From the NCBI RefSeq assembly GCF_029919115.1, contig NZ_CP123990.1:806001-870000 (forward strand): a DNA stretch of 64,000 nucleotides, read 5' to 3'. The stretch comes from Variovorax paradoxus (lineage in GTDB: Bacteria; Pseudomonadota; Gammaproteobacteria; Burkholderiales; Burkholderiaceae_C). The position numbers and the translations under genes are program-made. The notes under the pieces were generated by a model. The model did no database searches. It was not told where the DNA came from and was given only the letters and a program-made list of their open reading frames with translations. Of this stretch, positions 45,173 through 56,120 are shown in pieces (the stretch's first letter is position 1; each line of letters opens with the position of its first letter).

Positions 45173-48019
45173 TCAACCGGTATTGCGCAAGCCCGCAGCT
45201 ACCCCGTTGATGGAAATGTGAATGCCCCGCTGCAGCCGCTCGCCGCCTTCGCCTGCGCGGTAGCGCCGCATCAGTTCGACCTGCAAATGATGCAGCGGAT
45301 CGATGTACGGAAAGCGATGGCGCACCGAGCGCTGCATTTCGGCATTGCCTTCGAGCCGCTGCTTTGCGCCGGTAATGAGCGTGAGCGCATCGGAAGTGCG
45401 ATGCCATTCGGTGTCGATCATCGAGAACACCTTCTGGCGCAGCTTGCGGTCGCCTACCAGGTCGGCGTAGCGCGAAGCCAGGGCAAGATCGCTCTTGGCA
45501 AGCACCATGTCCATGTTGGAGAGCAGTGTGCGAAAGAACGGCCACTGCGCATACATGCGGCGCAGCAACGCCACGCGTTCCTTGCGCGCAGCCGGTGTTC
45601 CGGCGGATGCCAGGAACTCGTCGACGCCCGAGCCAAAACCGAACCAGCCCGGTATGGTGAGCCGGCACTGGCCCCAGCTGAAGCTCCACGGCACGGCGCG
45701 CAGGTCGTCGATCTTGTGGCTCGGGTTGCGGGATGCGGGGCGCGAGCCGATGTTGAGTTCGGCAATCTCGCGGATGGGCGTAGAGCCGAAGAAATAGTCG
45801 CCGAAGCCCGGGGTTTCGTAGACCAGCTTGCGGTACGCCGCCATGCTTGCCGTCGACAGCTCGGAAGCCGCCGAAAGAAAAGTGGCGGGCGCCGACTTGC
45901 CTTGCGGCAGCAGCGTGGCTTCGAGCGTGGCGGCCACCAGCGTCTCGAGGTTGCGCCGGCCGATCTCGCGGTTGGCGTACTTCGAGCCGATCACCTCGCC
46001 CTGTTCGGTCAGGCGGATCTGGCCGCGCACCGTGCCCGGCGGCTGCGCAAGGATGGCCTGGTAGCTCGGGCCGCCGCCGCGTCCCACCGTGCCGCCGCGG
46101 CCATGGAACATGCGCAGGCGAATGGGATTGGTTTTCTTTTTCTTGTTGAGTTCGTCGAACAGCGATACCAGTGCAATGCCGGCGCGGTAGAGCTCCCAGT
46201 TGCTCGTGAAGATGCCGCCGTCCTTGTTGCTGTCGCTGTAGCCGAGCATCACGTCCTGCTCAGCGCCGGAGCGTTCGATCAGCTCTGCAATGCCGGGCAG
46301 GGCGTAGAAGGCGCGAACGATGGGGGCGGCATTGCGCAGGTCTTCGATGGTTTCGAACAGCGGCACGACGATCAGGTCGCAGGTTGCATTGCTGTTCATT
46401 GCACCGCGCAGCAGGCCCACTTCCTTTTGCAGCAGCAAGGCTTCGAGCAGGTCGCTCACCGTTTCGGTGTGGCTGATGATGTAGTGGCGGATGGCCGCCG
46501 CGCCGTAGCGTGCACGCGCCGTGCGTGCGGCCGCGAAGATCGCGAGTTCACTCTTCGCAAGCGGCGAATATTCGGCATCGGGCACGCGCAACGGACGTGC
46601 GTCGTCGAGCAGCTTGAGCAGCAATTGCTGCTTGGCTTCTTCGGCCAGCGACGCATACGAGGGCTCGATGCGCGCGGTGGCCAGCAGTTCGGCAATCACG
46701 GCTTCGTGCTTGTCGGAACTCTGGCGCAGGTCGACCGTGGCCAGGTGAAAACCGAACACCTCCACCGCCCGGATCAAGGGCCGCAGGCGTGGCGCGGCGA
46801 GCACGCTGCCGTGCTTTTCATTGAGCGACTCTTCCACGGTGCGAAGGTCGGCCAGGAATTCTTCGGCTGCGGTGTAGGGGTTTTGCGGCGGCACCGCGTG
46901 GCGCGCAGCCTCGCCGCCGGTGAGGTCGCGCAGCGTGGCCGCCAGGCGCGCGTACACGCCGGTGAGTGCGCGCCGGTAGGGCTCGTCCTTGCGGTGCTCG
47001 CTGGTGTCGGGCGAGCGCTCGGCCAGCCCCTGCATCTCGACCGATACATCCACGAGCGTGGCCGAGAGCGAGAGCTCTCCGCCGAGGTAGTGCACTTCGG
47101 TCAGGTAGTGGCGCAGCGCCAGCTCGGCCTGACGGCGCAATGCGTACTCGAGCGTTTCGGCCGTGACGTTCGGGTTGCCGTCGCGGTCGCCGCCGATCCA
47201 CTGGCCCATGCGCAGGAAGGGGGCGACCGAAGGCACGACGCCGTTCTGGCCCAGTGTCTTTTCCAGGTCGGCATAGACGCGCGGAATTTCTCGCAGGAAG
47301 GTGGCTTCGTAGTAGCTCAGCGCGTTCTCGATTTCGTCGGCCACCGTGAGCTTGGAGAAGCGCAACAGCCGCGTCTGCCAGATCTGCGTGACGCGGATGC
47401 GCATCTGCGTTTCGTTCTCCGCAAACTCGAGCGGCGTGAGGGCGTCCTTGCCGCCCGCGTAGGCGCTCTGGCGAAGCTTGATTTCGTCGCGCGTGGTGAG
47501 CAGCTGCGCAATGGCGCGCTCCGCATCGAGGATGCTCTTGCGCTGCACTTCGGTGGGGTGCGCGGTGAGTACCGGCGACACATAGCTGTGCGCAAGGGAG
47601 GCTACCACCTCGTCGGGCTTGACGCCGGCCTTGCGGATGCGCGCAAGGGCGGTCTGCAGGTCGCCGTCGGCGCTCTCGCCGGCACGCTCGGCCTCGGTGC
47701 GGCGGCGAATCAGGTGCCGGTCTTCCGCCAGGTTGGCCAGGTGGCTGAAGTAGGTGAAGGCGCGAATCACGCGCACTGTTTCGGCCGCGCTCAGGCCCTT
47801 GAGCAGGTTCTTGAGTGCACGGTCGGCCGCATGGTCCGCATCACGCCTGAAAGCCACCGAGAGCGTGCGGATCTTCTCGACCAGCGCGTAGCTTTCTTCG
47901 CCCTCCTGCTCGCGGATGACGTCGCCGAGGATGCGGCCCAACAGCCGGATATCGTCGATCAGTGGCTGGTCTTCGGCTTGCCGGCGCTTGGCGGGCGCAG
48001 GAGTCTTGCTGGCTTTCAT
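45173..48019 (-). CDS. ppc: Phosphoenolpyruvate carboxylase
   Basis: A 948-residue enzyme that carboxylates PEP to oxaloacetate, refilling the citrate cycle. Family signatures are [16 protein letters not shown] (catalytic His154), [24 protein letters not shown] and [18 protein letters not shown] (glycine-rich loop), and it ends with the typical GLRNTG tail. The length is right for the family. ATG 48019 follows AGGA by 10 bases; a longer reading to 49153 lies antisense to hemC and is not real. It is divergent from hemC, with 102 bases between starts, as in many betaproteobacteria. Confidence 0.97.
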   Translation of the reverse strand: MKASKTPAPAKRRQAEDQPLIDDIRLLGRILGDVIREQEGEESYALVEKIRTLSVAFRRDADHAADRALKNLLKGLSAAETVRVIRAFTYFSHLANLAEDRHLIRRRTEAERAGESADGDLQTALARIRKAGVKPDEVVASLAHSYVSPVLTAHPTEVQRKSILDAERAIAQLLTTRDEIKLRQSAYAGGKDALTPLEFAENETQMRIRVTQIWQTRLLRFSKLTVADEIENALSYYEATFLREIPRVYADLEKTLGQNGVVPSVAPFLRMGQWIGGDRDGNPNVTAETLEYALRRQAELALRHYLTEVHYLGGELSLSATLVDVSVEMQGLAERSPDTSEHRKDEPYRRALTGVYARLAATLRDLTGGEAARHAVPPQNPYTAAEEFLADLRTVEESLNEKHGSVLAAPRLRPLIRAVEVFGFHLATVDLRQSSDKHEAVIAELLATARIEPSYASLAEEAKQQLLLKLLDDARPLRVPDAEYSPLAKSELAIFAAARTARARYGAAAIRHYIISHTETVSDLLEALLLQKEVGLLRGAMNSNATCDLIVVPLFETIEDLRNAAPIVRAFYALPGIAELIERSGAEQDVMLGYSDSNKDGGIFTSNWELYRAGIALVSLFDELNKKKKTNPIRLRMFHGRGGTVGRGGGPSYQAILAQPPGTVRGQIRLTEQGEVIGSKYANREIGRRNLETLVAATLEATLLPQGKSAPATFLSAASELSTASMAAYRKLVYETPGFGDYFFGSTPIREIAELNIGSRPASRNPSHKIDDLRAVPWSFSWGQCRLTIPGWFGFGSGVDEFLASAGTPAARKERVALLRRMYAQWPFFRTLLSNMDMVLAKSDLALASRYADLVGDRKLRQKVFSMIDTEWHRTSDALTLITGAKQRLEGNAEMQRSVRHRFPYIDPLHHLQVELMRRYRAGEGGERLQRGIHISINGVAAGLRNTG

Positions 48020-48121
48020 TCGATGTTTTTCCTGGACTAGAAAGGAGACGTCGCCTGCGTTGCTGCGGCGCAACATGCTAGCATTCCGGCGGTCTGAAAC
48101 ATGTACTTTTTGGGAGCGATC

Positions 48122-49027
48122 TTGAGCAACATCGTGATCGCCACGCGCGAAAGCCGGCTGGCCCTGTGGCAAGCCGAACACGTGCAAGCGCTGCTGCAAG
48201 AAAGAGGCCACACGGTCAGCCTGCTGGGAATGACCACGCGGGGCGACCAGATCCTGGACAAGTCGCTCAGCAAGGTGGGCGGCAAGGGCCTCTTCGTGAA
48301 AGAACTCGAACTCGCCTTGGAAGAAGGCCGCGCCGACATCGCGGTTCATTCGCTCAAGGACGTGCCGATGGATTTGCCCGAGGGCTTTGTGCTGGCCTGC
48401 GTGCTGGAGCGCGAAGACCCGCGCGACGCGCTGGTGTCGCCCCGCTATGCCTCGCTGGACGAACTGCCGCAGGGCGCAGTCGTCGGCACCTCCAGCCTGC
48501 GGCGCGTGGTGCTGCTGCGCGCTATGCGGCCCGACCTGCGCATAGAGCCGCTGCGAGGCAACCTGGACACCCGACTGCGCAAGCTCGACGAAGGCCAGTA
48601 CGACGCCATCGTGCTCGCGGCCGCTGGGCTCAAGCGGCTTGGCCTGGAATCGCGCATCCGGGTTGCGTTCGATCCCGACACCATGCTGCCGGCCGCAGGG
48701 CAGGGCGCACTCGGCATCGAGGTGCGGGCCGACCGCGCCGACCTGATTGCATTGCTCGCACCGCTGTCGTACCGCAGCGACTGGCTGGCCACCGCCGCCG
48801 AGCGCGCGGTGAGCCGCTCGATGGGTGGCAGCTGCTCGATGCCTCTGGCGGCGCATGCGCGTTGGCAGGGGGACGGCATGTTGCGCATCGACGCCGCCTG
48901 GGGCGACCCCGAAGGAAACGCGCCGCTGGTGCGGATTCACGCCCAGGCCGAAGCGGCCGATTTCGCGCAGGCGGGCGCGCTCGGCGAACGGGCCGCGGAC
49001 CTGCTGCGCGACGCTGGCGCGCACTGA
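48122..49027 (+). CDS. hemC: Hydroxymethylbilane synthase (porphobilinogen deaminase)
   Basis: A 301-residue enzyme that joins four porphobilinogens to hydroxymethylbilane for haem and sirohaem. Conserved features are [36 protein letters not shown] with catalytic Asp80, TSSLRR and the dipyrromethane-anchoring [12 protein letters not shown] (Cys238). The start is chosen as TTG at 48122, which has GGGAG 6 bases upstream and gives the usual short N-terminus; ATG 48101 in frame would add seven residues without a ribosome-binding site. hemD begins 16 bases after its stop. Confidence 0.96.
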   Translation: MSNIVIATRESRLALWQAEHVQALLQERGHTVSLLGMTTRGDQILDKSLSKVGGKGLFVKELELALEEGRADIAVHSLKDVPMDLPEGFVLACVLEREDPRDALVSPRYASLDELPQGAVVGTSSLRRVVLLRAMRPDLRIEPLRGNLDTRLRKLDEGQYDAIVLAAAGLKRLGLESRIRVAFDPDTMLPAAGQGALGIEVRADRADLIALLAPLSYRSDWLATAAERAVSRSMGGSCSMPLAAHARWQGDGMLRIDAAWGDPEGNAPLVRIHAQAEAADFAQAGALGERAADLLRDAGAH

Positions 49028-49043
49028 GCGCGGCCGCACACAG

Positions 49044-49817
49044 ATGGCTTCCAAGCCCGTCATCGTCACGCGGCCGGCGCGCGAGGCCGCGCAGTGGGTG
49101 GACGACTTTCGCGCTGCGGGGCTGGTTGCGGCGGCGTTGCCGTTGATCGTCATCGAACCGGCCGCTGACGCTGAGCCCCTGCGGGCCGCCTGGCGGCGAC
49201 TTTCAGACTATGCCGCACTGATGTTCGTGAGCGCGGCTGCGGTGGAGCACTTCTTTTTCCATGCCGAGAAGAATGCTGTTGCGGCGCGCCCGCGCTTCTG
49301 GGCCACCGGCCCCGGCACGGCGCGTGCCCTTCGGCGCGCCGGCGTGCCCGACGAAGCCATCGACGCACCGCCGCCCGATGCCGCGAGCTTCGACTCCGAA
49401 GCCTTGTGGGAACGGGTGAAAGAGCAGGTTTCGGCGGGTGTGCGCGTGCTGATCGTGCGCGGCGGCGACGCGGCCGGCAACCCCAAGGGGCGCGACTGGC
49501 TCGCCAACGAAATCGATGCGGCGCATGGATTGCGCGACACGGTGGTCGCCTACCGCCGCCTGCCGCCCTCCTTTGGCGACGAGGAGCGCGCGCTCGCACT
49601 CGATGGTGCAGAAGGGCGTGCGGTCTGGCTGTTCAGCAGCTCGGAGGCGATCTCCAATTTGCGGCTGGCAATGCCCACGACCGGCTGGCAGGCAGCCAGC
49701 GCGGTGGCAACGCACGCACGCATCGGCGAGGCCGCGCGCGCCGCGGGATTCGGAGCGGTGCGCGTGTGCAGTCCCCAGCGTGAGGCGTTGATCGCGTCGA
49801 TAGAATCCTTCTCATGA
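49044..49817 (+). CDS. hemD: Uroporphyrinogen-III synthase
   Basis: A 257-residue protein of the two-lobed HemD fold. The sequence is poorly conserved, as usual. Recognisable are [22 protein letters not shown] at the start, [17 protein letters not shown], the hinge-region [14 protein letters not shown] and a late [12 protein letters not shown]. Position after hemC makes the call secure. It closes and inverts ring D of hydroxymethylbilane. Its stop overlaps the hemX start (ATGA), so production is coupled. Confidence 0.93.
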   Translation: MASKPVIVTRPAREAAQWVDDFRAAGLVAAALPLIVIEPAADAEPLRAAWRRLSDYAALMFVSAAAVEHFFFHAEKNAVAARPRFWATGPGTARALRRAGVPDEAIDAPPPDAASFDSEALWERVKEQVSAGVRVLIVRGGDAAGNPKGRDWLANEIDAAHGLRDTVVAYRRLPPSFGDEERALALDGAEGRAVWLFSSSEAISNLRLAMPTTGWQAASAVATHARIGEAARAAGFGAVRVCSPQREALIASIESFS

Positions 49818-50905
49818 GTGCCGCGTCTCCGTCCGACGACTTGTCCCCCCCAACTGCCGCCGCGCCGGTGCCCGCAACGCTCGCGGCGCCGCAGTCGCCG
49901 GAAGCGCTGGCGGCCGCCGCAAGAACGCTCTCTCGTATCGGCTTGGGCCTGCTGGCCGTCGTGTCGCTCGCAGCACTGGCCATTGCGATTGCGCTTTGGC
50001 AGAAGGTCAGCGGCATGCAGGAGCAGTTGGCACGCCAGAGCGCGGAAGCGCAGGCGCAATCGCTCGAGGCGCGCACGCTCGCGCGGCAGGCCATGGACAC
50101 CGTGCGCGACACCGCCGCGCGCGCTGCCCTCACCGAAACCCGTGTCGCCGAGGTTGCGCTGCAGCGTTCACAGCTCGAAGAACTCATGCAAAGCCTCTCG
50201 CGTTCGCGCGACGAGAACCTGGTGGTCGACATCGAATCGGCCGTGCGGCTGGCGCTGCAGCAAGCCCAGGTTACTGGCAGCGTGGAGCCTTTGCTGGCGG
50301 CACTCAAGTCCGGCGATCTGCGCATCGCGCGCGCCGCGCAGCCCAGACTCGCACCGCTGCAGCGCGCCATGCAGCGCGACGCCGACCGCCTGCGCAGCAG
50401 CGCCAGTGCCGACAGCGGCGAGGCGCTGCAGAAACTCGACGAACTGATGCGCAGCGTGGATGACCTGCCGCCGCTCAACGCCGTGGCCATGCGTGGATCC
50501 GGCGCCAATGCCTGGCAGCCGGAGCCCATTCCAGCCGACGCGGCCTGGTGGGAGCGGGCGCTGTTGACAGTGCGCGCCGAACTGCGATCGCTGGTGCGCG
50601 TTGGCCGCATCGAAAGGCCGGAGGCGGTGCTGCTGGCGCCCGACCAGACCTACTTTCTGCGCGAGAACCTCAAGCTCAAGCTGCTCAACGCACGGCTTTC
50701 CCTGCTGTCGCGGCAGGTGGATGCCGCGCGCACCGACCTCGCCACGGTTTCTGCATCGCTGAACCGCTATTTCGATCCCGCGTCGCGGCGCACGCAAGCG
50801 GCCGCCACGCTGCTGCAGCAGCTCCAGGCACAGGTGAAGACCTCCGAACCTCCGCGCATCGACGACACGCTGGCCGCGCTGGCAACCGCAGCGGCGGGGC
50901 GCTGA
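49814..50905 (+). CDS. hemX: HemX family membrane protein
   Basis: A 363-residue protein. A short N-tail, one hydrophobic helix (about 42-62: IGLGLLAVVSLAALAIAIALW) and a coiled-coil region (about 65-125, rich in Gln, Glu and Ala heptads) precede an alpha-helical periplasmic or soluble part ending in a helical bundle (residues about 240-350). This is the HemX architecture, often misnamed uroporphyrinogen-III methyltransferase; no SAM-binding methylase motif is present. Its function is unproven. It sits between hemD (4-base overlap) and hemY (2-base gap). Confidence 0.9.
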   Translation: MSAASPSDDLSPPTAAAPVPATLAAPQSPEALAAAARTLSRIGLGLLAVVSLAALAIAIALWQKVSGMQEQLARQSAEAQAQSLEARTLARQAMDTVRDTAARAALTETRVAEVALQRSQLEELMQSLSRSRDENLVVDIESAVRLALQQAQVTGSVEPLLAALKSGDLRIARAAQPRLAPLQRAMQRDADRLRSSASADSGEALQKLDELMRSVDDLPPLNAVAMRGSGANAWQPEPIPADAAWWERALLTVRAELRSLVRVGRIERPEAVLLAPDQTYFLRENLKLKLLNARLSLLSRQVDAARTDLATVSASLNRYFDPASRRTQAAATLLQQLQAQVKTSEPPRIDDTLAALATAAAGR

Positions 50906-50907
50906 TC

Positions 50908-52191
50908 ATGCGGGCGGCACTCTGGCTTCTGGCGCTTTTCGCCATCGCCGCGGCGGTGGCGCTGTTCGCAGGCAACAACCAGGGCACGATCACCGTGTTC
51001 TGGCCCCCGTGGCGCGTGGATCTTTCCCTGAACCTGGTGCTGGTGATCCTCTTGGGCGCGTTCGCGTTGCTGCATCTGGCGCTGCGCGGCCTGGCGGCGC
51101 TGTTCTCTCTTCCGACCCAGGCGCGCCAATGGCGGCTGCAGCAAAAGGAACGCACGCTGCATTCGGCTTTGCTCGACGCCATGGTGCAGTTGCTGTCAGG
51201 CCGTTTCTCGCGTGCGCGCAAGGCCGCGCAAGCCGCGCTGGTGCAAGAGAAAACGCTTGCGGCCCTGGGTGCCGGCTTGCCGCAAGCGCAGCAGGTCCGC
51301 GTGATCTCGCATTTGCTGGCCGCCGAAAGTGCGCAGGCATTGCAAGACCGGCCGGCGCGCGATGCCCATCTGCAGCAGGCCCTCAATGAAAGCGTCGACC
51401 GGACTGTGCTGGCAAGCCCCGAGACGCGCGAGGGCGTGCAGCTGCGTGCTGCACGCTGGGCGCTCGAAGACCACGATCCCGCAGGCGCACTGGCCCGACT
51501 CGAAGAACTGCCGCAAGGCGTGCAGCGGCGAACGCTCGCATTGCGCATTCGCCTGAAAGCAGCCCGCCAGGACCGGCGTACGCTTGAAGCGCTGGAAACC
51601 GCACGCCTGCTCGCCAAACATCGCGCCTTTTCCGATGCCGCAGCGCAAAGCATCGTGCGTGGACTGGCCACCGAACTATTGGGCAGTGCGCATGACCCGG
51701 CGCAATTGCTCCGTGCATGGGGGGAGCTTGATGCGGCCGAGCGTGAAATGCCGGAGGTGGCCATTCACGCCGCCCAGCGCATGGTGGCCTTGCGCGGCGA
51801 TCTTGCCTTGGCGCGCGGGTGGCTGCTGCCGGCATGGGAACGCATGGTCTCGCAGCCGCGCGGCCTGGGCGACGCATTGCGCGTAAGGCTGGCACGCGCG
51901 CTCGAGGCGGGGCTCGATTCGGTCGATGCCGATTGGCTCGCCCGCATTGAAACGGCGCAACGCAACAACCCGAGCGATCCCAACCTGCAATACCTTGCCG
52001 GCATGGCCTGCATGAAGCGGCAGCTGTGGGGCAAGGCCCAGCAGTTGCTCATGCAAGCGGGCCTGGGTTTGCAGGACACGGAGCTTTATCGCCGTGCATG
52101 GCTTGCGCTGGCCGAACTGGCCGAGGCCCGTGGAGACGCGGAGCAGGCTGCAGCAGCGTGGAAGAGGGCGGCGCAGGTCGAGAAGGCCTGA
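50908..52191 (+). CDS. hemY: HemY family protein (TPR, haem biosynthesis-associated)
   Basis: A 427-residue protein. Two N-terminal hydrophobic segments (about 3-22 and 41-62) with the conserved NNQGTITVFWPPWRVDLSLNLVLVILLGAFALLHLALRGL between them match the HemY N-domain. The rest (about 100-420) is helical with TPR periodicity. Despite the name it is unrelated to the Gram-positive protoporphyrinogen oxidase HemY, and its function is not known. It is the last gene of the hemCDXY operon; a strong terminator follows at 52261. Confidence 0.92.
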   Translation: MRAALWLLALFAIAAAVALFAGNNQGTITVFWPPWRVDLSLNLVLVILLGAFALLHLALRGLAALFSLPTQARQWRLQQKERTLHSALLDAMVQLLSGRFSRARKAAQAALVQEKTLAALGAGLPQAQQVRVISHLLAAESAQALQDRPARDAHLQQALNESVDRTVLASPETREGVQLRAARWALEDHDPAGALARLEELPQGVQRRTLALRIRLKAARQDRRTLEALETARLLAKHRAFSDAAAQSIVRGLATELLGSAHDPAQLLRAWGELDAAEREMPEVAIHAAQRMVALRGDLALARGWLLPAWERMVSQPRGLGDALRVRLARALEAGLDSVDADWLARIETAQRNNPSDPNLQYLAGMACMKRQLWGKAQQLLMQAGLGLQDTELYRRAWLALAELAEARGDAEQAAAAWKRAAQVEKA

Positions 52192-52260
52192 GCATTTGCT
52201 TGCGGCGTAGCGGCTGCTGCGGGTCGTTGCTGAAGGCAGGCTCCCTTCGTTCCCCATAAA

Positions 52261-52287
52261 AAAACGGCGCCAATTGGCGCCGTTTTT
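52261..52287. terminator. Bidirectional intrinsic terminator between hemY and rne
   Basis: The palindrome AAAACGGCGCCAATTGGCGCCGTTTT with an A-run on one side and TTTTTAT on the other is a classic two-way intrinsic terminator. It lies 69 bases after the hemY stop and 31 bases after the rne stop in the opposite direction, so it serves both convergent transcripts. Confidence 0.93.
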
Positions 52288-52318
52288 ATTGCTGTCAGGC
52301 CCGAGGGCCTGAGCGTCT

Positions 52319-55300
52319 TCAGTTCACGCCTTGAGCGTCGGTCGATGCCTTCTCGAAAGGCAGCGTCATCGCGCTGAGTTCGCGGCGGGTTTCAACCAGC
52401 ACCAGCGGACCTTCGTCCAGCGTGATGGCAGGCGGGCGTTCGCGCGGCACGTGCACCGGCTTCGGCTCGGCCGCAATGGCGGCGCGGGCCTGCGCAATGC
52501 GCTCGGCATCCGAGTTGACCCACTGCAGACCCGAGCTCTCGGCGATTTGCGCGAGTTCGTTCAGCGGCAGTTCGAAGGGCTGCACCTTCGGCAGCAGGGC
52601 ACGGCCGTTGGCGGCGGGCTTGCTGCCGGTGCTCTTCTCGACGGCGATGGGCGCCACGACGGGTGCGGGAGCGAAGGTTGCCGCCGGTGCAACAACTTCC
52701 ACAGGTGCAACGGCTTGCGCAGGTGCCACCGGAGCAGCAACGGGTGCAGGCGCCGCTGCAGGGCGGTCGAAGTAGCTCCGCGGTGCGGGTGCGCGCGTTT
52801 CTTCTTCGGGCATTGCAGCGCGGGCTTCGTTCGGCTCGGCCGCGAATGCGTTGTCGGCCGATGCGCCAGCCACGTTGGCTTCGCTTTCGTCGCGCGGGCC
52901 GCGTTCACGGCGATCACGGCCGTAACGGTCACGCGAACGGCCGCGGCGCTCTTCGCCGTCACGTCGCGGTGCCTGCTCGTTGGCATTGCCTTCGCCTTCA
53001 GCGCCTGAAGCGATGGCAGTTGTTGCCTCGTCGGCAGGTGCCCGTGCTTCGCCCTGCGCTTCGCCGTTTGCGAAACGCGGCTGGCCTTCGCCACGGCGTT
53101 CGCGGCGGCCGTCGTTGCGCTCGCCGCGCTGGCCACGTTCTTCACGGCTGTTGCGCGGTGCGCGTTCGGCTTGCGAATCGTCTTGTGCGGCGGCGTTGTC
53201 GTTGCCCGAGGCCTCACGCGGTGCATCGCTGCCATTGCGCTGTTCGCTGCGTTCGCCGCGATCAGCACGGTCGCCGCGCTCGCCACGTTCACGGCGTTCG
53301 CCGCGGGCACGCGGTGCGCGTTCTGCCGATGCGCCTTCGTCATTGCCGACAGTGGCGCCGGGTGCGAGCTGCTGCGCGTCGAGGTTGCCGTCGATCAGGT
53401 CGGCCGAAACGGGGCGTGCTTCGCGGCCTTCGCCTTCGCGGCGCTCGCCGCGGCCACCACGGCGCTGTTCGCCTTCGCGCGGGCCGCGTGCTTCACGGGG
53501 TTCGCGTTGTTCGCGGGGCTCGCGCTGTTCACGCGGCTGCTGTGCGGCGTCATTGCGCAGTTCGCTGCTGCGGCCTTCGCGGCCTTCACGTCCCTCGCCG
53601 CGGCGCTCGCCACCACGACCGCCGCGGCGGTCGCCGTCGCGGCCGCCGGAGCGGGCACCGTTTTCGCTGCGGCCTTCGCCGCCGCGGCCACCGCGGCGCT
53701 GTTCGCCATCGCGGGTTCCGCGTGCTTCGCCGTCACGGCCGCCCCGGCCGCCATCACGGCGCGCGGGCTTCGGCGCTTCCACGGGAATCACGGCCGGTGC
53801 GGGCGCCGGTGCCGGCGTGCCGCCGAACCAGCTCTTGATGCGGGCGAAGAAGCCCATTTCGGCCGGCGCGGGTGCGCTTGCCACGGGCGGCGCGACCGGT
53901 GCCGGCGCAACGGCGGGCGCGCGCACGGCTTCGGGCTTGGGCGGCACCACCGGCGCCGGTGCGTCGGGCAGCACGCCCTTGATGACCGGCGTCTGCTTGT
54001 TGGTGGGTTCCTGCGAACGGCGCGTAACGGCCGTCGGGTCTTCGATCTCGTCGGCCATCTTGTAGCTGGCTTCGATGTGGTCGAGGCGCGGATCGTCGTG
54101 CTTCAGGCGTTCGAGCTTGTAGTTCGGCGTTTCGAGCGTCTTGTTGGGCACCATCAGCACGGTGACGCGCTGCTTGAGCTCGATCTTGGCGATTTCGGGG
54201 CGTTTTTCGTTCAGCAGGAACGACGCCACTTCGACCGGCACTTGCACATGCACCGCGGCCGTGTTGTCCTTCAGGCACTCTTCCTGGATGACGCGCAGGA
54301 TTTGCAGCGCACTCGATTCCGTGTCGCGGATGTGGCCCGAGCCGCCGCAGCGGGGGCAGGGGATCGACGAGCCTTCGCTGAGCGCCGGCTTCAGGCGCTG
54401 GCGGCTCATTTCCATCAGGCCGAACTTGCTGATCGAGCCGAACTGCACGCGGGCGCGGTCTTGCCGAAGCGCGTCGCGCAGCCGGCTTTCGACTTCGCGG
54501 CGGTTCTTCGACTCGTCCATGTCGATGAAGTCGATGACGATCAGGCCGCCCAGGTCGCGCAGGCGCATCTGGCGGGCCACTTCGTCGGCGGCTTCGAGGT
54601 TGGTGCGGGTGGCGGTTTCTTCGATGTCGCCGCCCTTGATGGCGCGGGCCGAGTTCACGTCGACCGAGACCAGCGCCTCGGTGTGGTCGATCACGATGGC
54701 GCCGCCCGAGGGCAGCTGCACGGTGCGGGCGTAGGCCGATTCGATCTGGTGCTCGATCTGGAAGCGGCTGAACAGCGCGGCATCGTCGCGGTAGCGCTTC
54801 ACGCGGGCGGCATGCTCGGGCATGACGTGCGCCATGAACTGCTGCGCCTGGTCGTAGATGTCGTCGGTGTCGATCAGGATGTCGCCGATGTCGTGATTGA
54901 AATAGTCACGAATGGCGCGAATGACGAGCGAGGATTCCTGATAGATCAGGAAGGCGCCCTTGCCGCCCTTGGCCGCGCCGTCGATGGCGCTCCAGAGCTT
55001 GAGCAGGTAGTTCAGGTCCCACTGGAGTTCGGGCGCCGAGCGGCCGATGCCGGCGGTGCGCGCGATGATGCTCATGCCCTTGGGGTACTCGAGCTGGTCC
55101 ATCGCCTCCTTGAGCTCGGCGCGGTCGTCGCCCTCGATGCGCCGGCTCACGCCGCCGCCGCGCGGGTTGTTGGGCATCAGCACGACATAGCGGCCGGCCA
55201 GCGAAATGAAGGTGGTGAGGGCCGCGCCCTTGTTGCCGCGTTCTTCCTTCTCGACCTGGACGGTCAGTTCCTGGCCTTCCTTGATGACGTCCTGGATGCG

Positions 55301-55561
55301 TGCCTGGTTGGCGGAAACGCCTTCGGCAAAGTATTGCTTCGAGATTTCCTTGAACGGCAGGAACCCGTGGCGGTCTTCACCGTAGTCGACGAAACAGGCT
55401 TCCAGCGAGGGCTCGACGCGCGTGACGACGGCCTTGTAGATGTTGCCTTTGCGCTGTTCGCGCCCTTCGATCTCGATTTCGTAGTCGAGGAGCTTTTGCC
55501 CGTCGACGATGGCCAGGCGGCGTTCTTCGGCCTGCGTGGCATTGATCAGCATCCGCTTCAT
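52319..55561 (-). CDS. rne: Ribonuclease E
   Basis: A 1080-residue endoribonuclease organising mRNA decay and rRNA/tRNA processing. The N-terminal catalytic half has the S1 domain (about 36-120) and the 5'-sensor/DNase I-like core with [13 protein letters not shown] (Asp301) and [13 protein letters not shown] (Asp344). The zinc link is CPRCGGSGH (Cys402, Cys405). From about residue 500 it becomes a Pro/Ala-rich linker and then a long Arg/Glu/Gly low-complexity region (about 590-900) with many R-E-G and RGG-like units, expected to bind RNA and degradosome partners, and ends in a short conserved tail. ATG 55561. It is preceded by a 559-base untranslated region. Confidence 0.97.
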   Translation of the reverse strand: MKRMLINATQAEERRLAIVDGQKLLDYEIEIEGREQRKGNIYKAVVTRVEPSLEACFVDYGEDRHGFLPFKEISKQYFAEGVSANQARIQDVIKEGQELTVQVEKEERGNKGAALTTFISLAGRYVVLMPNNPRGGGVSRRIEGDDRAELKEAMDQLEYPKGMSIIARTAGIGRSAPELQWDLNYLLKLWSAIDGAAKGGKGAFLIYQESSLVIRAIRDYFNHDIGDILIDTDDIYDQAQQFMAHVMPEHAARVKRYRDDAALFSRFQIEHQIESAYARTVQLPSGGAIVIDHTEALVSVDVNSARAIKGGDIEETATRTNLEAADEVARQMRLRDLGGLIVIDFIDMDESKNRREVESRLRDALRQDRARVQFGSISKFGLMEMSRQRLKPALSEGSSIPCPRCGGSGHIRDTESSALQILRVIQEECLKDNTAAVHVQVPVEVASFLLNEKRPEIAKIELKQRVTVLMVPNKTLETPNYKLERLKHDDPRLDHIEASYKMADEIEDPTAVTRRSQEPTNKQTPVIKGVLPDAPAPVVPPKPEAVRAPAVAPAPVAPPVASAPAPAEMGFFARIKSWFGGTPAPAPAPAVIPVEAPKPARRDGGRGGRDGEARGTRDGEQRRGGRGGEGRSENGARSGGRDGDRRGGRGGERRGEGREGREGRSSELRNDAAQQPREQREPREQREPREARGPREGEQRRGGRGERREGEGREARPVSADLIDGNLDAQQLAPGATVGNDEGASAERAPRARGERRERGERGDRADRGERSEQRNGSDAPREASGNDNAAAQDDSQAERAPRNSREERGQRGERNDGRRERRGEGQPRFANGEAQGEARAPADEATTAIASGAEGEGNANEQAPRRDGEERRGRSRDRYGRDRRERGPRDESEANVAGASADNAFAAEPNEARAAMPEEETRAPAPRSYFDRPAAAPAPVAAPVAPAQAVAPVEVVAPAATFAPAPVVAPIAVEKSTGSKPAANGRALLPKVQPFELPLNELAQIAESSGLQWVNSDAERIAQARAAIAAEPKPVHVPRERPPAITLDEGPLVLVETRRELSAMTLPFEKASTDAQGVN

Positions 55562-55694
55562 GATGCGTTGTCCTTATATGTATCGTTCTACAGGCCCATG
55601 ACGGGCCAACGATGCACGGACGACGCCCGCGAAACGAGGGGAATTGCCGCTTGGCCCCGGATGCTGTCACTGCCGCGGCAAGCGCGAACAGGCC

Positions 55695-55714
55695 TCTTGA
55701 ACGTCAGTTCAAGA
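55695..55714 (-). promoter_or_regulatory. Hairpin in the putative rne 5' leader
   Basis: TCTTGAAC-GTCA-GTTCAAGA is a perfect 8-base-pair stem with a tetraloop, 134-153 bases upstream of the rne start. If the rne promoter is further upstream, it is transcribed and could be part of the structured leader that lets RNase E tune its own mRNA. Confidence 0.45.
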
Positions 55715-55768
55715 AGACAGCCGGGGTGGGGGCGCGTGGATGGGCGCGAGCCAGATTCGGTGTTGAGC

Positions 55769-55787
55769 AGCTATCTTATTGATAGCT
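55769..55787. repeat. Short palindromic repeat (GATAGCT type) upstream of rne
   Basis: AGCTATC-TTATT-GATAGCT is a perfect 7-base stem with a 5-base loop, followed by GGTTGCGC. From memory, elements of the form ...GATAGCTGCTTGCGC... recur many times in intergenic DNA of Comamonadaceae such as Acidovorax and Rhodoferax. This looks like a member of that family, which I cannot confirm here. Confidence 0.5.
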
Positions 55788-56066
55788 GGTTGCGCAATGG
55801 TGGCGCGCGGTGCGGATGACTCAATGCCTGAGGCCGCTGGCAAAAGCCAGGTGGGCCAACGCAGGCACAGTTGAATCAGCAGCATCAACACAAGGGACTC
55901 GCTTCGATCCGCCGGCAGCTTGGAAGCTGCAGGCTGGGTATTCCGTATCGGTGTTTCGTGGGTGTCGGCTTGACTTGGGTGCAGGGTCTGCCACTTTGCG
56001 CAATTGCGCGGGGTTTGCAGTCTCGGCGCCAAAGCGGCATCGACCTCGCAGCGTTGTCCTGGGCGT

Positions 56067-56097
56067 TTGACTGCAGTGATCTAAACTTCTGTCTAAT
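56067..56097 (+). promoter_or_regulatory. Candidate rluC promoter
   Basis: TTGACT (56067-56072) and TCTAAT (56092-56097), 19 bases apart, resemble sigma-70 -35 and -10 boxes and lie about 24 bases before the GTG start of rluC, in the most AT-rich part of the spacer. The spacing is longer than ideal, so it is only a candidate. Confidence 0.35.
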
Positions 56098-56120
56098 CAA
56101 GCACTTACACGACCGCGCTG

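Larger units (their letters stand above)
55562..56120. other. Long non-coding region between rne and rluC
   Basis: 559 bases between divergent rne and rluC. I see no convincing gene in it; readings that cross it have no codon-use or motif support. It contains two perfect hairpins on the rne side (55695-55714 and 55769-55787), a candidate rluC promoter near 56067-56097 and AT-richer DNA close to rluC. On the rne side it is probably a long 5' leader; in E. coli the 361-nt rne leader mediates autoregulation by RNase E. Confidence 0.6.

Noticed and set aside
48020..49153. N-terminal extension of ppc to 1326 residues
   Set aside because: The extra 378 codons are antisense to hemC and not homologous to PEP carboxylase; ATG 48019 gives a family-length protein.
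49814..50905. Naming hemX a uroporphyrinogen-III C-methyltransferase
   Set aside because: The protein has a membrane helix and coiled coil but no SAM-binding methylase motif; the name is an annotation habit.
53171..55819. 882-codon open frame on the plus strand antisense to rne
   Set aside because: It is a GC-driven shadow of the rne repeat region. The translation is Ala/Arg low-complexity with no motifs, while the minus-strand frame is a clear RNase E.
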